The notes beneath the pieces were generated by a model. That model had not been told where the DNA came from. It searched no databases and was given only the letters and a program-made list of their open reading frames with translations. Made by a program: the position numbers and the translations under genes. Positions 58,400 to 64,000 of a stretch of DNA of 64,000 bases are shown piece after piece. The stretch spans positions 117,372,000-117,435,999 of the forward strand of contig NC_089597.1 of assembly GCF_019320115.1 (NCBI RefSeq), written 5' to 3'. The stretch is from Miscanthus floridulus. Lineage: Eukaryota; Streptophyta; Magnoliopsida; Poales; Poaceae. Each line of letters opens with the position of its first letter. Positions within the stretch are counted from its first letter, which is position 1.

Positions 58400-59502
58400 A
58401 AAAATGGATGACAAATGTGTGGCATGTTAGTCTCAATGACTATATATATTACCATTCAGGCTATCTCTGGAATGCGGGATTTGTTCATGTTCATGTGGTT
58501 TTCCTGTACAAAAATAAACTGATTCATATGAAGTTCCTATATAATTCCTGTGAAATTCCTGCGTTAGGGCTATATTCAATACACATATGCTCTATCTGGT
58601 GTTCTTTTGGGAGCACATCTTCATAAACAACCTAGCACACCCAAACTAACTCAATTGTAAGCTTCTCAATTCACCTTGACAATTAATCATTCATCTCTAG
58701 ACAAAGACATATCCCAACCTCGTCATCTCTGAAGCTAAAGTGGATGGAAATGTTGGTACTACTAGTTGCAGGCACTTTGTGGGCCGTTTAGTTATGGGCT
58801 TGAGATTGAAAAGTTCAAGGCTTGTGAAACCTGTAGATGAATATGGGCTCACGCTTGTGTTTTATAAATTGAGATAAGATCTGAGCACTTGTCGCATATG
58901 TTTGTTTGCTCAAAAAAAATATGTTTGTTATTTTATAAGTTGTATATTGGTTTATTTCTAGAAGTAGGGTAGGTACATGTGTAGATTTTTTGAAATGAAA
59001 AAAAATATATAGGCAGCCTAAAACAACGGCTAGTTGCCAACGGTCAAGGAGACGACGGCTTGGTTCATTGTACATATATTTTTTTTTCCTTACATACAAC
59101 ATTAATTGTCCTCTAGAGACTAGAGTGAGTTTTTTGTCCTCTCTGGTAGGCATATGTCGTTGACTCATGGGCTACCAAGCTCATCCCATGACTCACTATA
59201 GATGGTCTAAAAAGATATGATCTCACCTACTCTTCTTCAACGAGATCGATAGATATCGAGCCGATGTGTTTTCTACATGAATAAAGGCATGCAGAGCCAT
59301 GAACGAGCAGAAGATAGGTCGAACATCCAAGAAAATGTCATATCGCGTCGATCATAATAACTCTAGGGAGATTTAATTTCGGCTAAATTCCGGCTGCGAC
59401 ATGTCATTCAATCGTTGATGCGTGCATTTGCACCGTACCCAGCATGATGCATGCATGCATCTGTTTACAGAAAGACATGAAACAAAAACTGATGACGATC
59501 GA

Positions 59503-59904
59503 TCATCGAGAAGCGACTTGATGTCTTGATGACTGCTCCCGGCCGAGCCGGCCGGCCGCCGGCCATCTGTTAGTTAGACGACGACGACGAAGACGAAGAC
59601 GAAGACGCAGGTGGAGGTCTCGAGGTGGCGACGAGTTGTGGAAGACGACGGCGCCTTGTTCTTCCGGTCTTCCAGGAAGCGCTCGAGCGACCTCTTCAGC
59701 GACGACGACGACGGTTTCCCGGCGCCGTCCCCTCTGGTCTTGGTCTTGTTGGCTGCCTCCTCCTCCACCGCCCTCGATCTTGGCCGTGCAGATGATCGCC
59801 CTCGCCTGCTCCTCGGTGGCCTTGACGCCGCGGCCCGCCGCCGCCGCCTTCTCCGCCAGTACCGCCACCGCAGCCCCGCTCTGCATGCTCGGCTTCGTCG
59901 TCAT
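59503..59904 (-). pseudogene. Tandem copy B of the Jas-like gene, frameshifted
   Basis: ATG at 59904 begins MTTKPSMQSGAAVAVLAEKA and ATEEQARAIICTAKI, as in copy A. Four extra bases (ATCG, about 59777) then shift the frame into a Gly/Gln/Arg-rich run. The other frame (59768 down) holds GKPSSSSLKRSLERFLEDRK and ends TRRHLETST with a run of F and V. The Jas-like motif is thus cut off from the start codon. An alternative start at a downstream non-ATG codon cannot be excluded. Probably a pseudogene. Confidence 0.6.
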
Positions 59905-60083
59905 GGCCGATTGGTTGGTCGCCGTGGATCAGTTGATCGATCTCTGTAGCTAGCTCCCTCAGCTGGCCCTCTTCTTCTCCCTGCTGGACACGGTTAGAAT
60001 CTGGGAGAGAAGAGAGGGAGAGGCTAGAGAGGGAACAAAGCAAGGAATGCGAACTGAGATGAAGAGATGGCCGGCGCGGCGTG

Positions 60084-60092
60084 CTTTTAAAC
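60084..60092 (-). promoter_or_regulatory. TATA-like box of copy B
   Basis: On the minus strand GGGTTTAAAAGCACGCC lies about 180 bases upstream of the ATG at 59904 and is aligned with the box of copy A. Confidence 0.5.
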
Positions 60093-60260
60093 CCGTCGCC
60101 ACCTGCTGCTTGGGCTGGGGCGGCGCACGTGTGTTTTGCTGCCACACGTGCGCGCGCGCATGGCTTCGTTTTGTGGCGTGTGCGTACATCCTGTGTTAGG
60201 CGTGCTCCCGATCGTTTCGTCTATGCAACAGCAGCGGCTTACAACTAAAAACACTTGCCC

Positions 60261-60952
60261 GTTAGGCGTTAGCCTTAGGGAATTCCCCATCGCTGTCAGA
60301 GTGGAATTTTTTTTAACACTTTTTATAAACTAATTTAAAATCTAACACTGTTTAAATTTTATTTTCAAAACTAATACTTTTGGCCGCGTCTATTTCAATG
60401 GCGCAGCGAAACGCCTGTGCCACGCCATGCGGCGCGGCAAAAGGCATGACGTGGCGACGACCGAGACGTTGACCGGTGACGTGGCAGGGGCTGTCGTGCC
60501 ACGGATCTAGACGCGGCACTGCCGTGCCACGGCGCATGGCGTGGCAAGCCGCGGGAGGTGCAACAGTAGGGCACTACTGTGCCTGTGCATGTGCCTATTG
60601 TAGCAGCCGATGGAGACGCAACAGCAGGGCACTACTGCACACAACTGCAGCGACGCAACTGCAGGTGCATGTTGCTCCGAGCGTGCAACCATGCGCTTCC
60701 ACGCCGGTGGAGTGCATGCAGTTGCCTGCTGCTTTGCAGGTGAAGGGACATGCTGCCCATCAAATCACATAGCCTCTAGCTATGTATTGTATGTATATTC
60801 ATTCTTTTAACAGGAGCAGATTATATGTTATTGTACCATATTTTACTACTTCTGTTTGGATGTAAGTTTTGTGTTCAACTGATATAAATTGATTATTCGT
60901 AAATAAGAATAGTCAGCAAACTATTATATGATCTTTTTTTTTGCTTTTTTCT
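60261..60952. other. Intergenic, nothing assigned
   Basis: 60370-60550 is GC-rich with repeated CCGTGCCACGG and GACGTGGC words of the type found in grass repeats. The rest is AT-rich. Open frames on both strands are compositional and share no motif. Confidence 0.45.
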
Positions 60953-61130
60953 GAGTTTATGTATGTTTTATTTGGTTCCCCTTTGAAATTTTCCAATTTG
61001 ACTTCCATGCAAATAATCTGGCTATTTTTAAATTTTATTTATTTATTTTCTGTATGTTTTATTTGGTTCTCCTTTGATATTTTCCAATTTGACTTACATA
61101 AAAATAATATAGTTATTTATTTGTGTTGTT
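60953..61130. repeat. Two-copy tandem repeat of about 90 bases
   Basis: TATGTTTTATTTGGTTC, CCTTTGA and TTTTCCAATTTGACTT followed by CAT.AAATAAT occur at about 60961-61016 and 61052-61108, with a TTTATTTATTT spacer. It has no gene content. Confidence 0.8.
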
Positions 61131-61778
61131 TGGATAGTTTTTTTTGTTTATTTGATCTAGATCCAAGGGTCATGAAAATCAAGTGTTGTATGGACCAGAA
61201 TCACTCGATTTTTTATCTGTTGCCGATCGGGTGTTGGGGCGCCGTCCAACACTAGAGTGTCACGGCTCCAAAAATCACTCGCCCTATGGGTAGAGAATTT
61301 TCAACGGTCAGTAAATAAAGTGCAAAACTGAGCAACCGAGTGACAGTAGCTCCATGGAAAAGCAACTCTTCCAGCAATCAAGATATCATATATCAGAAAC
61401 TAATTTTTAACAGACTTCTCTGTTTTCTAGTAAGCATCCATATATAGATATTTCCCAACCGTTAAAAAAAACCCAACATATCATCAGTACTAAGAGTCAT
61501 ACTCTAAGTCTCTGTTAGGAATCAGGATAAATACGAAAGCCAATTCAGCAGGGCTTCTTTTTCTCTCTAGAGGTTGTTTACATGTCAAATCTCAGCTAAC
61601 CCACAAAACACCAATACACCACATGTGAAACATTATTCTTTTTGCTGTTGTACCAAATGGTGTCTTTTGCCTTCCTAATTGTGAATCAGACCCGCATAGA
61701 AGTTTGTTGAGATCATAAAAAAGGTCTCCCCACCATCTCTAAGTGGTGCTAGTTTTGGTGTACTTTAGTCAACAACTG
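61131..61778. other. Intergenic left of the Gypsy LTR
   Basis: No coding frame is supported. Simple AT-rich DNA with short direct words. The five bases before the LTR (CAACT, 61774-61778) would be its target duplication, but the right end of the element is outside the window. Confidence 0.45.
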
Positions 61779-62176
61779 TGTCGATGCGGGACCCACAGGA
61801 TACCCCGCAAGGGAGAGAGAAGATCTAGTCCAACTAGGATTCTTCCCATGTAATCTTAGTAGTAGAACTATTAAGTAATCCTACTAGGAAATCTCATTGT
61901 AAACCGACTAGGACTCTGGCCTCCTGACTATATAAAGGAGGGTAGGGCTCCTGAGACAAGGAGACAACAATTGTACAACACAGCAGATCATAATCAATCC
62001 AACGCAAAGGCTAAGGCCGATTGGACGTAAGGTTATTACTCGATCTACGATCGAGGGCCTGAACCAGGATAAATCGGCTGTCTCTTGCGTAAACCATCGA
62101 GTTCGGCATACGCCGAAGCCCGAACATACTGCCCCGGGTACCCCCGTGGCAGGCTATCGGTGGTGAAACATCGACA
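61779..62176 (+). repeat. 5' LTR of the right-edge Gypsy
   Basis: It starts TGTCGATGCGGGACCC and ends GGTGAAACATCGACA; TGTCGAT and ATCGACA form a perfect inverted terminus. ACTATATAAAGGAGGG at about 61928 is its TATA box. Confidence 0.9.
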
Positions 62177-62178
62177 GC

Positions 62179-62196
62179 TGGCGCGCCAGGTAGGGG
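62179..62196 (+). other. Primer-binding site region of the right-edge Gypsy
   Basis: TGGCGCGCCAGGTAGGGG lies two bases after the LTR end. The minus-strand LARD has TGACGCGCCAGATAGGGG at the equivalent place. The matching tRNA was not determined. Confidence 0.75.
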
Positions 62197-62225
62197 ATTT
62201 CGGCGACTTTGCTCCCAAGAGCTCG

Positions 62226-64000
62226 ATGGACCTCGACAACATGATTTTCCCGACGGGATCAACTTTCATCTTCGGCTCATGGATCGGCGAGGCAGACAAC
62301 AACGGCAAGCTTCAAAGCCATCTCCTCGAAGATCCAGATCATCTAAAAGAAGTTCCTATTTCAACAACTACAACGGATCAGCTCACCAGAAGATTCGCGC
62401 AGCTCATAGTATCCGAGTCAAATCGGATTTCACGACCACTCGTATCCGATTCAAATCCAAGCTCCAAGACGAAGTTTAATCCGAGTGCTTTCAAGAAACC
62501 GAGTTCTTTTTTGGCAAGATTCCAGAGCACAACCCAAAACAACTCGGATTACCCCCAGGATTCTCTCAAGAAGTCGAGTTCTTTTCCATTTGGGCTCGAC
62601 AACATGGCAAAATCCTATCAAGGACAGGTCGAAAGATTTTTCAATCCAAGATTCGGGATACCACTGACAGGAGCTCAGGAGGGCCTCGTGCTAACGATAA
62701 CATCGCAGGACTGTATCATCCACTGGCCAGATTCCGTTCCTGAAGGTAGCGGAACCCAACTAGTCAGCACAACAACAACAGCTATTTTACCTTACCAAGA
62801 AGGAGACTCGATCTACGACACCGAGGCATCCACTAAAGTTATCAGCGACTCCGACAGCATGAAAACTAACACCAATAACAGGACGACTCATGCGCGAGAA
62901 GTGCTCATGGTTCGACGACCACAGTCACCATTAAATCCCCCGGAAGCACCCGATGTCAGATCATCAGATGAATCAGAATCCAACATATCACCCTTTGCCC
63001 AGGGCTACGACGGAGAAACAGATAGTCAGAAACAGGCTAGAGAAAGAAAAAACAAGTTGAAGCAAGGGCGCCAACACCGTGCTAGGCAGCGCAGGGAGGC
63101 TTGGATCAAATACGAGTCAGAATTGGCTGAGTACGACAAAAGAAAATCGCAACGAGAAGTCGAAGGGAGACGCACGGCGAATACGCCTTACGATAAGATT
63201 CGAGAAGCATTAGAAGAACTCGGAGCAACTTCGCATCCTGGTGAGAAGTATGAACAGCTCCAGGACTTGCTCCGATCGATAATCCCGAGAACGCATGAAG
63301 AGAAAGCTCGATCAAGACTACCCGCCAGATCAACAACCCACCGGCAAGAAGATCAAAATCAAAGGAAATCCGCTTTCGAAAGACTTGGGCCGAGTGGAAG
63401 CCATGACGGAGGAAGTAGGAAGGAACATAATCAAGGCCACTGATTTGAACAACTAAGGAAGACTAGGAGCAGGGTTCCTACCCAGACAACCTCGCAAGAT
63501 TGTTCCCATCAGAATGACAGTTGGCTAGAGGAAGGCGCCGAATCTGAATTCAAAGAAACCAAGGCACACGACAGGTTCCCCTGCTTCGCGAACAGGCTCG
63601 CATTGGTGCGATTACCTCACAAATTCAAACCATCTAATCATTCCAAGTATGATGGCAAAACTGAACCAAAGCAATGGCTCAGAATATATTCACAATCGAT
63701 TGAACTAGCCGGAGGAGACGACGATATCAAAGCCCTTTTCTTCCCCATGGCACTGGAGGCCATGCCCCTCCAATGGTTTGATAAACTAAATCCAGGATCT
63801 ATCAGAAATTGGGAAGATTTGCAGAGAGCTTTTTGTGAGAATTTCGCAGGAATCATTACACACCCAATCACTCATGCAGAACTAAAAGGACTCAAGCAAA
63901 GGGGAGGTGAAAGTCTCAGAAACTACTATCGACGATTCGGCGAACTACGAGCTCAAGTGCATGACATAACCGAACGAGAAGTGATTGAAGCTTTCTCTCA
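62226..64000 (+). pseudogene. Gypsy gag, one premature stop, partial
   Basis: ATG at 62226 reads MDLDNMIFPTGSTFIFGSWI, followed by a long hydrophilic linker, then the Arg/Glu-rich ERKNKLKQGRQHRARQRREA. A TGA at 63441-63443 ends 405 codons, but the same frame continues FEQLRK to the Gag core: YDGKTEPKQWLRIYSQSIEL, FFPMALEAMPLQWFDKLNPG, LQRAFCENFAG and RGGESLRNYYRRFGELRAQV. The start inside the LTR at 62085 is ignored. The product would be a capsid polyprotein of a Tat/RIRE2-like Gypsy lineage (inference). Confidence 0.85.

Larger units (their letters stand above)
58400..60260. repeat. Tandem duplication, unit B
   Basis: The second copy of the unit starting near 54325. It lacks the three insertions seen in unit A and has an extra stretch near 58459-58563. 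It contains coding copy B and its TATA-like box. Same-strand tandem arrangement points to unequal crossing-over. Confidence 0.85.
61779..64000 (+). mobile_element. Gypsy LTR retrotransposon, 5' part, runs off the right edge
   Basis: A 398-base LTR, a primer-site region TGGCGCGCCAGGTAGGGG and a long gag frame are present. The gag is interrupted by one stop. The rest of the element lies beyond 64000. LTR length, LTR ends and primer-site region resemble those of the LARD at 34644-39380. Confidence 0.88.

Noticed and set aside
1..64000. A coordinated undescribed gene system
   Set aside because: Outside transposons only a few small, unrelated genes remain, with no shared orientation, spacing or function that would suggest a system. 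I also noticed no tRNA or rRNA gene by eye.

Overview
This window is nuclear DNA of a panicoid grass, probably in the Saccharum / Sorghum / Miscanthus group (inference). The reasons are grass MITEs (Stowaway, Tourist-like and others), long Copia and Gypsy LTR retrotransposons nested in each other with 5-bp target duplications, GC-rich first exons, and plant gene families (lectin receptor kinase, VMA21-like, PPR, U-box/ARM, papain-like protease). There are no operons, phage or CRISPR.

Layout. 1-8.3 kb is thinly genic. It holds the 5' end of a minus-strand gene with a mitochondrial-type presequence, a MITE, an AT-rich block that reads like plastid DNA, a Pack-MULE carrying pieces of two host genes, and a small intact 72-codon gene with a TATA box. 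8.3-32.6 kb is the 5' part of one Gypsy element with a 4-kb LTR. A minus-strand Copia element sits inside that LTR, and a gag-only SIRE-like Copia derivative sits inside the Copia LTR. A solo LTR of the Gypsy family lies in the Gypsy internal region. Every step except the outermost is closed by a visible 5-bp duplication. 32.6-39.4 kb holds unassigned repeat DNA, a broken Copia LTR and a coding-poor LTR element (LARD type) with tandem repeats and a receptor-kinase fragment.

41.2-48.2 kb is a minus-strand L-type lectin receptor kinase pseudogene, split by a Copia insertion and a MITE and joined at its 5' end to a LINE (48.2-52.5 kb). 52.9-54 kb carries a VMA21-like gene and a PPR fragment. 54.3-60.3 kb is a tandem duplication of a small gene whose product has a Jas-like motif; one copy looks usable in part and the other is frameshifted. 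61.8 kb to the end is the 5' LTR and gag of another Gypsy element that leaves the window.

The loci that could still be working genes are those at 467-631 (partial), 7266-7484, 52929-53291 and 57015-57404. I found no coordinated pathway and no convincing new system. The more unusual signals are the amber-only decay of the Gypsy gag, a short acidic reading frame kept in the 4-kb LTRs, the two-source Pack-MULE, the LARD that may be a partner of the Gypsy family at the right edge, and the Jas-like tandem pair.
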